A stretch of 20,448 nucleotides of DNA, from positions 12,204-32,651 of the forward strand of contig JAUNIK010000002.1 in NCBI GenBank assembly GCA_030523505.1. The letters run 5' to 3'. The notes below the pieces were generated by a model, which saw nothing but the letters and a program-made list of their open reading frames with translations, was not told where the DNA came from and did not search any database. The position numbers and the translations under genes are program-made. The number at the start of each line of letters is the position of its first letter. The first letter of the stretch is position 1. This document shows positions 9,014-16,318 of the stretch, in pieces. The DNA comes from Prevotellaceae bacterium (GTDB lineage Bacteria > Bacteroidota > Bacteroidia > Bacteroidales > Bacteroidaceae).

Positions 9014-10072
9014 TTACTCGCATTCAAAAGCGAACTTGAATGGTACTTTGATAGCAGGTATCTCTGTGCCGAAGTTCTCGAAATCATCGTCCGACTGGGA
9101 GATGATTACAGAGCCGTCTGCATTGGTGAAATAGTACTCGAAATACTCTATCTGCTCTGTTACAGGAACATTGAAGAGGGCTACAGGCCATACAGTGATG
9201 CTGTAGTTGTCGCTGTAAGCATTCTCGCGAATGAGCTTTGTCTTTGCGCTCTTCTCTGTCACCTCATACTTGTTGCCACTTGCTGTATAGGCAACACCGT
9301 TGATATAGATAGCGTCAGCCTTGGTGAGCTGATTCTCTGCAATACTACCATTGAATGTGAGAGTGAGAAGGTCGTTCTGCAAAGCTGACATTGGCGATGC
9401 AGTGTTGTAGTGCTTGTTACAGAAGTCGATAACATCGCCCTTGCCACCTACTACCTCGAAGCACTCAGGAGCAAACTGCACCTTCTTGTGATCGGTGCCA
9501 CCACCGAAACCATCGTCGGTATGGTTGACAAAGACTCCTGGATGGAACTTGAGGTTCTTCTCGCCTACATTGACTGTGAGCCAGATGGTGTAAGTAGGGA
9601 ACTGGTTGTTGATGATGGCATACGCATCATCAGTCTGGAAAACAACCCACTCCATATCGTCGAGGACATTGGTACCTACACCGTACTCCTGGGTGAGACA
9701 CTCAGCCCATGTACGACCGCCACCGTTCTTTGGCAACGACGATGCAGGAATGACCGACATGTGGAGGATGGCATCATGATCCTCGGCGAGGTCACACTTG
9801 TAGGTAACCTTACCTGTCTCAGCCAATTTCCAAGACTTTGGCACGAGATAGCCCACTACGAAATTAGCAGCAGGGTGGTCTTCGTGACACTCAATATGAC
9901 CTGTCAATGTGAATGTAGCCTCGGTGTTGGCGTAAGCATAGGAAACCTCCTTACCGTCGATTACCTGCATAACACTGAAACTGTCGATATAGACACAACC
10001 TGTCACTACGAAAGCCACGATGGCAGCCAACATAGCGAAGTATGACTTCTTGATTTTCATAATCTTCTTCAT
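9014..10072 (-). CDS. PUL accessory surface lipoprotein, DUF4961-like
   Basis: A 352-residue lipoprotein. I chose the ATG at 10072 (MKKIMKIKK) because GGAGG lies 8 bases upstream; the ATG at 10087 overlaps the preceding stop (TAATG) and would add MEDTT before the signal peptide. The lipobox is VTGC with Cys26. The rest appears beta-rich, with ANFVVGYLVPKSW near residues 70-82, a Gly/Asp-rich NHTDDGFGGGTDH near the middle, and an Ig-like C-terminal part (DLLTLTFNGSIAENQLTKAD). From memory, the N-terminal pattern and the position after susD and a DUF5004-like gene fit DUF4961, a secreted family of unknown role in PULs. That assignment is tentative. A glycan-binding surface protein is the reasonable inference. 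No catalytic motif was seen. Confidence 0.85.
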   Translation of the reverse strand: MKKIMKIKKSYFAMLAAIVAFVVTGCVYIDSFSVMQVIDGKEVSYAYANTEATFTLTGHIECHEDHPAANFVVGYLVPKSWKLAETGKVTYKCDLAEDHDAILHMSVIPASSLPKNGGGRTWAECLTQEYGVGTNVLDDMEWVVFQTDDAYAIINNQFPTYTIWLTVNVGEKNLKFHPGVFVNHTDDGFGGGTDHKKVQFAPECFEVVGGKGDVIDFCNKHYNTASPMSALQNDLLTLTFNGSIAENQLTKADAIYINGVAYTASGNKYEVTEKSAKTKLIRENAYSDNYSITVWPVALFNVPVTEQIEYFEYYFTNADGSVIISQSDDDFENFGTEIPAIKVPFKFAFECE

Positions 10073-10080
10073 TGTCGTGT

Positions 10081-10085
10081 CCTCC
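10081..10085 (-). promoter_or_regulatory. Shine-Dalgarno site deciding the start at 10072
   Basis: GGAGG on the - strand, 8 bases before ATG 10072 and only a few bases after the stop of the upstream gene. It favours the start at 10072 over the overlapping ATG at 10087. Confidence 0.6.
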
Positions 10086-10086
10086 A

Positions 10087-10545
10087 TTATTTAGCGTCAG
10101 CAACTCTCTCCATCAGATAGGTGTAAGAGTTGGTGTAGCATCCTGGTGAATGGGTAATTGACAAGGCACGCTTGCCGTTCACGATAGGATAGCTGAGTTC
10201 AACATCGAGTGAAGCGTTTGCACTGACCTCCTTGAAAGAGAGGAGGAATGGATAGAGCGGATTATCAATGCCCCATGTACCGTTTTCCATAACGATGAAA
10301 GGCAGATAATTGTCTATTGTATATGTGCCGTCAGAGTTCAGGTTCAGACGGAACTGCGAGAAATCCATCTGTGAGGTGATATCCACATTGTTGCGGGTGA
10401 CGGTCTTCAACGCCCACACTCCGCTCAAGTCCTTTACAACCTCCTGAACATTGTAAGGTTCAGTGTCGTCGCTGAAGGTACTGCATGAGGATACGAACAA
10501 TGCAGCCATAAGGGCAACGAATGCCATTTTAAGCGAATTCTTCAT
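10087..10545 (-). CDS. Small lipocalin-like PUL lipoprotein, DUF5004-like
   Basis: 152 residues. The signal peptide ends VSSC (Cys21), followed by STFSDD, which resembles the acidic surface-export signal. The body (about 40-148) has the lipocalin-like layout LSGVWALKTVTRNNVDIT, FRLNLNSDGTYTI, NGTWGIDN and ALSITHSPGCY: short strands with a conserved W after the first strand and a DGTY turn. This matches my recollection of DUF5004/lipocalin-like proteins that follow susD in Bacteroidales PULs, but no search was possible. It lies 30 bases after the susD-A stop, and its own stop overlaps an ATG of the next frame (TAATG), so the genes are co-transcribed. Its role is probably binding glycan or assembling the surface complex; no enzymatic residues are recognisable. 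Confidence 0.85.
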   Translation of the reverse strand: MKNSLKMAFVALMAALFVSSCSTFSDDTEPYNVQEVVKDLSGVWALKTVTRNNVDITSQMDFSQFRLNLNSDGTYTIDNYLPFIVMENGTWGIDNPLYPFLLSFKEVSANASLDVELSYPIVNGKRALSITHSPGCYTNSYTYLMERVADAK

Positions 10546-10575
10546 TGCGTATATAATATTAATAATGTGTAACTG

Positions 10576-12471
10576 TTATTCAACTACTGTCTCGTAGTAT
10601 GGGTTCTGGATGAGGTCCGGAGTCTTCACAGTCTCGTTGTAAGGGATTGGGAAGAAATACATTGAAGAACGGAACACATGCTTGCGGACATCAACGATAC
10701 GCCAGGTGTAACTTGCGTTGTTTGCCTTGTTTGCACCTGAAGGGAGTGTCAATTCAAGACCGTGCATCATCTGGTTGTCAGTTTCCTCGGCAATCATCCA
10801 ACGACGGACATCGAAGAAGCGGAAGCCCTCGAAGCAGAGTTCAAGACGACGCTCCAGCTGGATTGCCTTACGCATCTCTTCCTGTGTCATATTAGCCTTC
10901 AAGCCATACATACCATCCTCGCCTGCCTCGATACCGGCACGACGGCGGATGAGCTTCAAGCACTCGTATGGGTTCATCTCCACACCGCCGAGGTTCTCTG
11001 ACCAGTCTGGACCATAGTACTCGTTGGCAGCCTCTGCATAGTTAAGGAGGATTTCAGCGAAACGAATCAATGGGCGCGACATTGGTGGCTCTACGAAGTA
11101 GTTACCAGCACAGTTGCGGTGAACCATCTTCTTGATATAGAGACCTGTTGGTGAACCAGAGTAGATAGCATCGTCGGTCTGACCATCACCGATATATGTG
11201 AATACCATGTGAGTCTTATCACCGCCCGACATCTGCTGCTGGTTGTTGAATGTTGCCACATTGCCGAGTCGTGGGTCACGATACTGCTTTGGGGCACGAG
11301 GGTCGTAACCAGCATAGTACTTACCTGTTGGGTCGTCGATAGCCTTACCATCGATCATAGGGAATGCCTCGCAGAGGTCCCAGTAGATATAACCGCCGTA
11401 CTTGTCACCACCGCATGATGGAGGACAGTAGAGGTCGCAGACACGGATACCTTCTGGTTCCTTCTTCTGGAAGATAATCTCCTGGTAAGCACCATAAGGA
11501 TACTTGAAGTCGCCATAAGCAGTGACATCAGCGAAGTCGGCTGCAATCTGCACTGCATAGTAGCCCCAACCTAACTCATCGGCATTGCCATTGTCCTTGT
11601 CGGCGTGTACCTCGTAGATACGATAGTCGCCGGTTGTCATCGTCATGATGGAACGCGATGCAGTGAGAGACTTTAGCCAACGCTCCTTGTCGTAAGTAGG
11701 ATATCCGAGGAGGTCCTTTGTCTCAGGTGTACCCCACTGTCCTTCAGGATTGTTGTGGAGTGGCGATGCAGCATCGAGATAGACGCGTGAGAGGAGGCCA
11801 AGACAAACAGCCTCGTTGACACGACCGTTGGTACTACCTGATGTACGAGGACGGAGCACCTTCATGTTGAGGGCTGTCTGTACCTCGTTGACGATGTAGT
11901 TGATACAGTACTCATAAGTGTCGCGCTCAGCTTTCACCTTATCGTCGGCTGTGTAGAGGGTGTCGCCGATTACTGGCACACCACCATAATGGCGAACGAG
12001 CATGTAGTAATACCATGCACGAAGGACATGACACTCAGCGATGTACTGCTTGCGTGTAGATTCCATCATCGGAGTCTTATCGATCTTCGAGAGGAATGTG
12101 TTACATGCACGAATCTGGCGATAGCAGGTCTTCCACACATCGTCGGTAACGATTACCGGGTTGACGGTACCTGTGGCGAACGCCATACCAGTGGTGATTG
12201 ATGATGAAGGACGGAACTCCGCCTCATCACAAGCCACCTGTAAACCTCCGTTGGAACTGCCGGTGTTGTGACCACCGAAACGGTCACCGTCAGTGTCGAA
12301 GCCGACATCGGTGTAGATCTGAGTGAGGAAGCCTGAAGCGTAGGTAGAGTCGCCAAAGACTACGGCCTCGTTCAAATCGTTCGTTGCCGTCTGATCCAGG
12401 AAGCTTCCATCACAAGAGGCTACTCCCAATCCTAAAAGGGAGAGCCAAAGCAAACTTGACTTGATCTTCAT
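10576..12471 (-). CDS. SusD/RagB-family glycan-binding surface lipoprotein (SusD-A)
   Basis: 631 residues. The signal peptide has lipobox VASC (Cys20) followed by DGSF. SusD hallmarks: DDVWKTCYRQIRACNTFLSKID, AECHVLRAWYYYMLVRHYGGVPVIGD, RFAEILLNYAEAANE, RRRAGIEAGEDGMYGL and ERRLELCFEGFRFFDVRRW. It is paralogous to SusD-B but clearly diverged. The gene follows the rhamnosidase gene after a 111-base gap that holds a CTAG-rich hairpin repeat, and it is followed by the two accessory lipoprotein genes. No susC-like gene lies directly upstream, where a partner is normally found. The orphan-looking SusC-A at the end of the operon is the likeliest partner, by inference. It would bind glycan at the outer surface. 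Confidence 0.95.
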   Translation of the reverse strand: MKIKSSLLWLSLLGLGVASCDGSFLDQTATNDLNEAVVFGDSTYASGFLTQIYTDVGFDTDGDRFGGHNTGSSNGGLQVACDEAEFRPSSSITTGMAFATGTVNPVIVTDDVWKTCYRQIRACNTFLSKIDKTPMMESTRKQYIAECHVLRAWYYYMLVRHYGGVPVIGDTLYTADDKVKAERDTYEYCINYIVNEVQTALNMKVLRPRTSGSTNGRVNEAVCLGLLSRVYLDAASPLHNNPEGQWGTPETKDLLGYPTYDKERWLKSLTASRSIMTMTTGDYRIYEVHADKDNGNADELGWGYYAVQIAADFADVTAYGDFKYPYGAYQEIIFQKKEPEGIRVCDLYCPPSCGGDKYGGYIYWDLCEAFPMIDGKAIDDPTGKYYAGYDPRAPKQYRDPRLGNVATFNNQQQMSGGDKTHMVFTYIGDGQTDDAIYSGSPTGLYIKKMVHRNCAGNYFVEPPMSRPLIRFAEILLNYAEAANEYYGPDWSENLGGVEMNPYECLKLIRRRAGIEAGEDGMYGLKANMTQEEMRKAIQLERRLELCFEGFRFFDVRRWMIAEETDNQMMHGLELTLPSGANKANNASYTWRIVDVRKHVFRSSMYFFPIPYNETVKTPDLIQNPYYETVVE

Positions 12472-12516
12472 TTGTTAATTTGATTTATTGATTTATGAAT
12501 TATTGTTTTTTCTTTT

Positions 12517-12561
12517 CTAGGGGGCTAGGGGTTCTAGATATTTATTATCTAGATGTTCTAG
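12517..12561. repeat. CTAG-rich intergenic repeat with perfect hairpin
   Basis: Five CTAG tetramers occur in 45 bases (12517, 12525, 12534, 12549, 12558), mostly 8-9 bases apart. They include the perfect stem TCTAGATA (12533-12540) / TATCTAGA (12546-12553) with a five-base loop. It lies between the rhamnosidase stop and the susD-A start. There is no U-tract straight after the hairpin, so it is not a standard terminator. It could shape mRNA stability, or be a small mobile or satellite repeat. Confidence 0.6.
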
Positions 12562-12582
12562 GCTTTCCAGCTTCTCTGCCCT

Positions 12583-15228
12583 TTAGAATAACCAATGGTG
12601 GAAGCCGCTGCCCACCTCTTTCTGTCCGTCAGGGAGTTCGATTGTTGCTGTCGAGCCCACAGGTACCGTCACATTCAACTGTGTCTTGCCTGCCAAGCGA
12701 CGCCACTCAACGGTTATCGTGCCGTAAGGAGTTTCCTTGTTTACTCGTGTCCACTGCAAAGCATCTGGATATTGCGGTGCTACAGTGAAATGCTCATAGC
12801 CAGGGTGCTCCTCGTCAGGAATGATTCCTCCCAAAGCCTGATAGAACCATGTACCGATTCCGTTGTAGCAGTTGTGGATGCGCGAACGACTGCGATCCCA
12901 CGACTCCCAAGTGGTGGTGGCGTCATGATTAATCATGTCCATATATCCAGGATAGTCTGGCTGTTTGAGAATGTCGTACATGAGGTTTGCCTCTTTGTTG
13001 CGTGTTGCCCATTCCGTAAAGATTGCCACACCGACAAGACCAACGGCTATATGAGTATTGTATTTTGTGCGCGAAAGCACTTCCAACTTCTGCTTTACTC
13101 CATCAAAGAGTTCCTGTGGCACAACACCTGTGTTCATAGCGTATGACATGTCGAGCGGCGAACCACTGGCATAAGTGCTGTCCTCTGGATGATAGTAGGT
13201 GTCGTGAATCTTTTTCAGGAGTTCCTTGCGCCATGAAGCATATCGCTCTGCATCATCGGTCTTGCCGAGATGATTGGCGATCTGAGTCATTGAGGCGAGA
13301 CACTCCGACACTAAACAGTTGCTGACGTGCATCACTGAATTCTCATCGCCGGCATCGACACCCATCGGTGTAAGCCAGTCGCCGAGGAACCATCCGCGGT
13401 TCTTTGTGTCAGGCCAGCGACCGAGCAGTCCGTTTGGCGAATACTGCTTCACATATTCCAACCAGCGAGTCATGTTGCCATAGTGTTTCTGCAACATTCG
13501 GTCATCGGCATAGTTGAGGTATGCTCTGTAAGGCGCTCTCACGATGAATCCACACCAGTAAGGACCACCACCGCCGCCTCCTGCTGGGGCTACATGTGGC
13601 ACTCCCCCATCAGGATCCTGTACGTCAGCCCAAGCCTGAATCCAGTTGTAATAGGTTGGAACGGCATCAAACATTGTCTGAATCGACATTGTCGATGAGT
13701 TGCCGTCACCGCCATAGCCCATTCTCTCGAGATGAGGGCAGTCAACGGAATAGCCTCCGAAGGTGATACAACGGAAGGTGCGCTGAACCATATCGTGAAT
13801 GGCAGTGAGGTCGGCATCAGAACAAGCGAAATCGGTCTTAGAATCAACGAGACCGGTTATCTGGCTGGCTTTCACATCATCGCACGATGGTTCATAGTCG
13901 AGACCGCTGACACGGACATATCGGTAGGCATGCGAGTGGAAACGGTTTGTGAAAGTCTCATCGCCTTCGCCCTTGGCTGTATAGACATCAAACTCGCCCT
14001 TGCCGTCCATCTCGAACAGACCGTCCATAATCTGGAATTCGCCGTTCTCCAAATCGTCGGAGTATTCTATCTTCACCTCCTGACCTTTGCGAAGGTTGTG
14101 GAAAGTCATTGCAAAATAACCACTGATGTTTCTGCCCAGATCGGCCACCCATCCCTGTGGAGTCATCCTGCCATAGACAGGGCGCATGGTGTTCACAATC
14201 TTGTTGCCGGCAAACATGGTCGGAGTGGCTTTCATATCAGCAATCTCCACCACCTGCACCGGTGCATTGCTACGCTTTGCGAGGTTTGCGGCAGTCAATG
14301 GTTGTGTGAAGACATTCACTGCTCCGTCGAGTTTCTCGCCACCAAACTGCAATGGTCCCCAACTGCCGATACCGGAATAGCCACTCGGAGTAGCCATCCA
14401 TGTAGCATCGGTCTTTGCAACAACCTCGATTTTATTTCCCGAAACAGCATCAATCTCGGCCTTCACCACCGGACCGGCATATTTTGCATCGAAGGTTGCC
14501 TTCTTGTACCAACCCTGACCAAGACAGATAGCAATATCATTGTTGCCCTTGCGGAGGGCTGAAGTGATATCATAGGTAACGATTGCCGAACGCATTGTCA
14601 ACTGTGTCTGCGAAGGGGCAAGGTATGTGTCGGAGATTCGCTGACCGTTTACATATACCTCGTGGTAACCCAGCGAGTTTACATGCATCAGAGTGCGGCC
14701 GACTTTCTTCACCTTGACTGTCTTCCACAAAACAGGTGCTTCCTGATTGCCCAGCGATTCTGGTTGCATGATGTAATCGCCCTGAAGGAGAGTCTCATCT
14801 ACTCCTACGCTGAAACGTGCCACATCGCTCCACTCTGTTGCATTGCCCGAATTATCGTAAGAACGGACACGCCAGAAACAGTGACTACGAGGCTGGAGTT
14901 CAGCACCGCCGTAAGCCACCATCACTTGTTGTTTCGTAGTAATCTTGCCCGATTTCCATATATCGGCTTTTCCACCAATGAGCTTTACCGAGTCAGTGCC
15001 GACCTCTATCTCGTAGGCCGTCTGCTTCTCGTCAAGGACATTTTTTGCTGCCCGCAACTTCCAACTGAAATGTGGCTTTCCGTTGTCAATTCCGAGGGGA
15101 TTATACAGATTCTCGCATTTCAAATCGTACACCGAGAGCGACGAATTCTGTGCTGTAGCTGTGGTTGGCAACAGAACAAATGATGCAAGAATTGAGGACG
15201 CAATTGCGAAGATTGATTTCAAATTCAT
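12583..15228 (-). CDS. Alpha-L-rhamnosidase, glycoside hydrolase family 78
   Basis: Removes terminal alpha-L-rhamnose from glycans by inversion. It has 881 residues, typical for the family. A signal peptide (cleaved near residue 26, ATATA-Q) places it in the periplasm or beyond; there is no lipobox. In order: Ig-like N-terminal domain (about 30-145: CENLYNPLGIDNGKPHFSW), the rhamnosidase N-terminal beta domain (about 165-320: HVNSLGYHEVYVNGQRIS), a second beta domain (about 335-450), an (alpha/alpha)6 catalytic domain (about 465-800) and a C-terminal beta domain. The catalytic acid is probably Glu501 in DCPHLERMGYGGD, a variant of the common DCPxRDERxGWxGD. The general base is probably Glu775 in TTTWESW. 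A run of six glycines (550-555) precedes PYWCGF, and GDWLTP (616-621) is typical. It is the first gene of the operon, with a consensus promoter upstream. Confidence 0.93.
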   Translation of the reverse strand: MNLKSIFAIASSILASFVLLPTTATAQNSSLSVYDLKCENLYNPLGIDNGKPHFSWKLRAAKNVLDEKQTAYEIEVGTDSVKLIGGKADIWKSGKITTKQQVMVAYGGAELQPRSHCFWRVRSYDNSGNATEWSDVARFSVGVDETLLQGDYIMQPESLGNQEAPVLWKTVKVKKVGRTLMHVNSLGYHEVYVNGQRISDTYLAPSQTQLTMRSAIVTYDITSALRKGNNDIAICLGQGWYKKATFDAKYAGPVVKAEIDAVSGNKIEVVAKTDATWMATPSGYSGIGSWGPLQFGGEKLDGAVNVFTQPLTAANLAKRSNAPVQVVEIADMKATPTMFAGNKIVNTMRPVYGRMTPQGWVADLGRNISGYFAMTFHNLRKGQEVKIEYSDDLENGEFQIMDGLFEMDGKGEFDVYTAKGEGDETFTNRFHSHAYRYVRVSGLDYEPSCDDVKASQITGLVDSKTDFACSDADLTAIHDMVQRTFRCITFGGYSVDCPHLERMGYGGDGNSSTMSIQTMFDAVPTYYNWIQAWADVQDPDGGVPHVAPAGGGGGGPYWCGFIVRAPYRAYLNYADDRMLQKHYGNMTRWLEYVKQYSPNGLLGRWPDTKNRGWFLGDWLTPMGVDAGDENSVMHVSNCLVSECLASMTQIANHLGKTDDAERYASWRKELLKKIHDTYYHPEDSTYASGSPLDMSYAMNTGVVPQELFDGVKQKLEVLSRTKYNTHIAVGLVGVAIFTEWATRNKEANLMYDILKQPDYPGYMDMINHDATTTWESWDRSRSRIHNCYNGIGTWFYQALGGIIPDEEHPGYEHFTVAPQYPDALQWTRVNKETPYGTITVEWRRLAGKTQLNVTVPVGSTATIELPDGQKEVGSGFHHWLF

Positions 15229-15276
15229 CTGGCTTTCGTCAGTTTAGCAGTTCTACATTTAGGACTTATTTCACTG

Positions 15277-15307
15277 CAAAAATACCAAATAAAACTGAAA
15301 AGACAAA
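15277..15307 (-). promoter_or_regulatory. Bacteroidetes-type promoter of the PUL operon
   Basis: The - strand carries TTTG (15307-15304), 19 bases, then TATTTTTG (15284-15277), matching the Bacteroidetes pattern TTTG / TAnnTTTG. The expected transcript start is near 15270, about 40 bases before the rhamnosidase ATG. No other convincing promoter of this kind was found within the operon's intergenic gaps. Confidence 0.65.
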
Positions 15308-15336
15308 CCAAATTCTGAGATATTTTCTGCCCGACC

Positions 15337-15354
15337 GAATAATTATCATTATTC
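15337..15354. promoter_or_regulatory. Inverted repeat, candidate operator upstream of the PUL promoter
   Basis: GAATAAT, four bases (TATC), ATTATTC: perfect 7-base arms. Its centre is about 75 bases upstream of the inferred rhamnosidase transcript start and about 95 bases upstream of the -33 box of the divergent lipoprotein gene. The position suits a transcriptional activator. The sequence is AT-rich, so chance cannot be excluded. Confidence 0.4.
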
Positions 15355-15440
15355 ATATAAATATTGAGCAAAAACATATAAAAATCCAACCAACGCCGCA
15401 AAGCCTCCCTTTACAGGGGACTCATTTTCGCAACAAAATG

Positions 15441-15472
15441 TTTGGCGGTACAAAATAAAAACTGTAACTTTG
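15441..15472 (+). promoter_or_regulatory. Bacteroidetes-type promoter of the divergent lipoprotein gene
   Basis: TTTG (15441-15444), 20 bases, TAACTTTG (15465-15472): an exact consensus match with optimal spacing. Transcription should start near 15479, leaving a leader of about 44 bases that contains A-rich tracts before the ATG at 15523. Confidence 0.75.
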
Positions 15473-15522
15473 CACCGTACAAGTTCTCTCACAAAAAAAA
15501 CAAAAAAAACAACCGATTAAAT

Positions 15523-16182
15523 ATGAAAAGAACATTCTCATTGCTTCTTGTGCTGGTATGCGGCTTGGTATTCACTTCGTGTTTGAAAGAAGACACCGGA
15601 TTCGGCGTAATCACTCCCGAGGTATCAAAGAAATGGATTGATGCAGCAAGCGGCAACTACCGTGGCATGATGTATGTGATAAATACAAAAACCGGCGAGG
15701 GCGTAACATTCACCACTGAAGCCACCGTCACTGCCAACGACTCAATAATAACCGTCAGTCCTTTCCCTGTGAAGGGCCTGGCAAAATACGCTTTAGGCGA
15801 GACAGCCGAAATGCTTGAAAAATGCGACCAGAGTGTGAACGGTACATTCAAGGCCGAGTTGCATCCTTACAACGGAGGAGTGCCACATACATATACCTTC
15901 TATATGTTCCCTACCACCGAGACTATGGATGTGAAAACAACATGGAAAGGCGTTGATTACAACATTTCAATAACATGGGGCACAGATATCACACTGACAG
16001 AGGCCGCATATATACGCTACGGCTACGGCGAGCGATACATCTTCCCTCTTGCCGACTTTGATGTGACTCTTAGCAACATCTACGGACATATCCTCATCAA
16101 GGAGTTCAAGGTAAACAACGAAGTGTACAACACCCCAATACTCTACGACCTAAACGTCAGCAAGACATCGGTAACTTGGTAA
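15523..16182 (+). CDS. Lipoprotein of unknown function, possibly DUF4840-like
   Basis: 219 residues from the ATG at 15523 (MKRTFSLLLV). The frame is open further upstream to 15442, but the promoter at 15441-15472 and the signal peptide decide for 15523. The lipobox is FTSC (Cys20), followed by LKEDTG. The mature part is beta-rich: NYRGMMYVINTKTGEGV near residues 46-62, an acidic alpha segment (ALGETAEMLEKCDQ), then strands up to the C-terminal TSVTW. This faintly recalls the DUF4840 lipoproteins of Prevotella and Bacteroides, but I cannot confirm it. The gene is monocistronic, with its own consensus promoter and a terminator after it. It is divergent from the PUL operon, so it could be co-regulated through the shared 300-base region. 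Function unknown; a surface-exposed or periplasmic binding role is only a guess. Confidence 0.85.
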   Translation: MKRTFSLLLVLVCGLVFTSCLKEDTGFGVITPEVSKKWIDAASGNYRGMMYVINTKTGEGVTFTTEATVTANDSIITVSPFPVKGLAKYALGETAEMLEKCDQSVNGTFKAELHPYNGGVPHTYTFYMFPTTETMDVKTTWKGVDYNISITWGTDITLTEAAYIRYGYGERYIFPLADFDVTLSNIYGHILIKEFKVNNEVYNTPILYDLNVSKTSVTW

Positions 16183-16240
16183 TGCCGCACAACTATCCGC
16201 CCATCACAGGACAATGTCCACACGATAAGAAACAAATATA

Positions 16241-16278
16241 AAAAGGTTGAGCCCCGTAATGGATGCTCAACCTTTTTT
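16241..16278. terminator. Bidirectional rho-independent terminator
   Basis: AAAAGGTTGAGC (16241-16252) pairs perfectly with GCTCAACCTTTT (16265-16276) around a 12-base loop. A U-tract follows on the + strand (16273-16278), and on the - strand the flanking A run also reads as U. It lies between two convergent genes and should stop both. A weaker stem, GTGGG/CCCAC (16297-16317), is next to the permease stop. Confidence 0.88.
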
Positions 16279-16318
16279 AGTGTATGTTTGTTTTATGTGG
16301 GAAATTACATAACCCACC

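Noticed and set aside
9410..10045. 211-codon open frame opposite the DUF4961-like gene
   Set aside because: Antisense shadow; no independent promoter, start signal or recognisable protein features.
13732..14562. 276-codon open frame opposite the rhamnosidase gene
   Set aside because: It lies entirely antisense to a gene with clear GH78 motifs and has no signal or domain pattern; it is a by-product of codon bias.
15442..15522. Longer N-terminus for the divergent lipoprotein
   Set aside because: It would overlap the consensus promoter and put 27 polar residues before an intact signal peptide.
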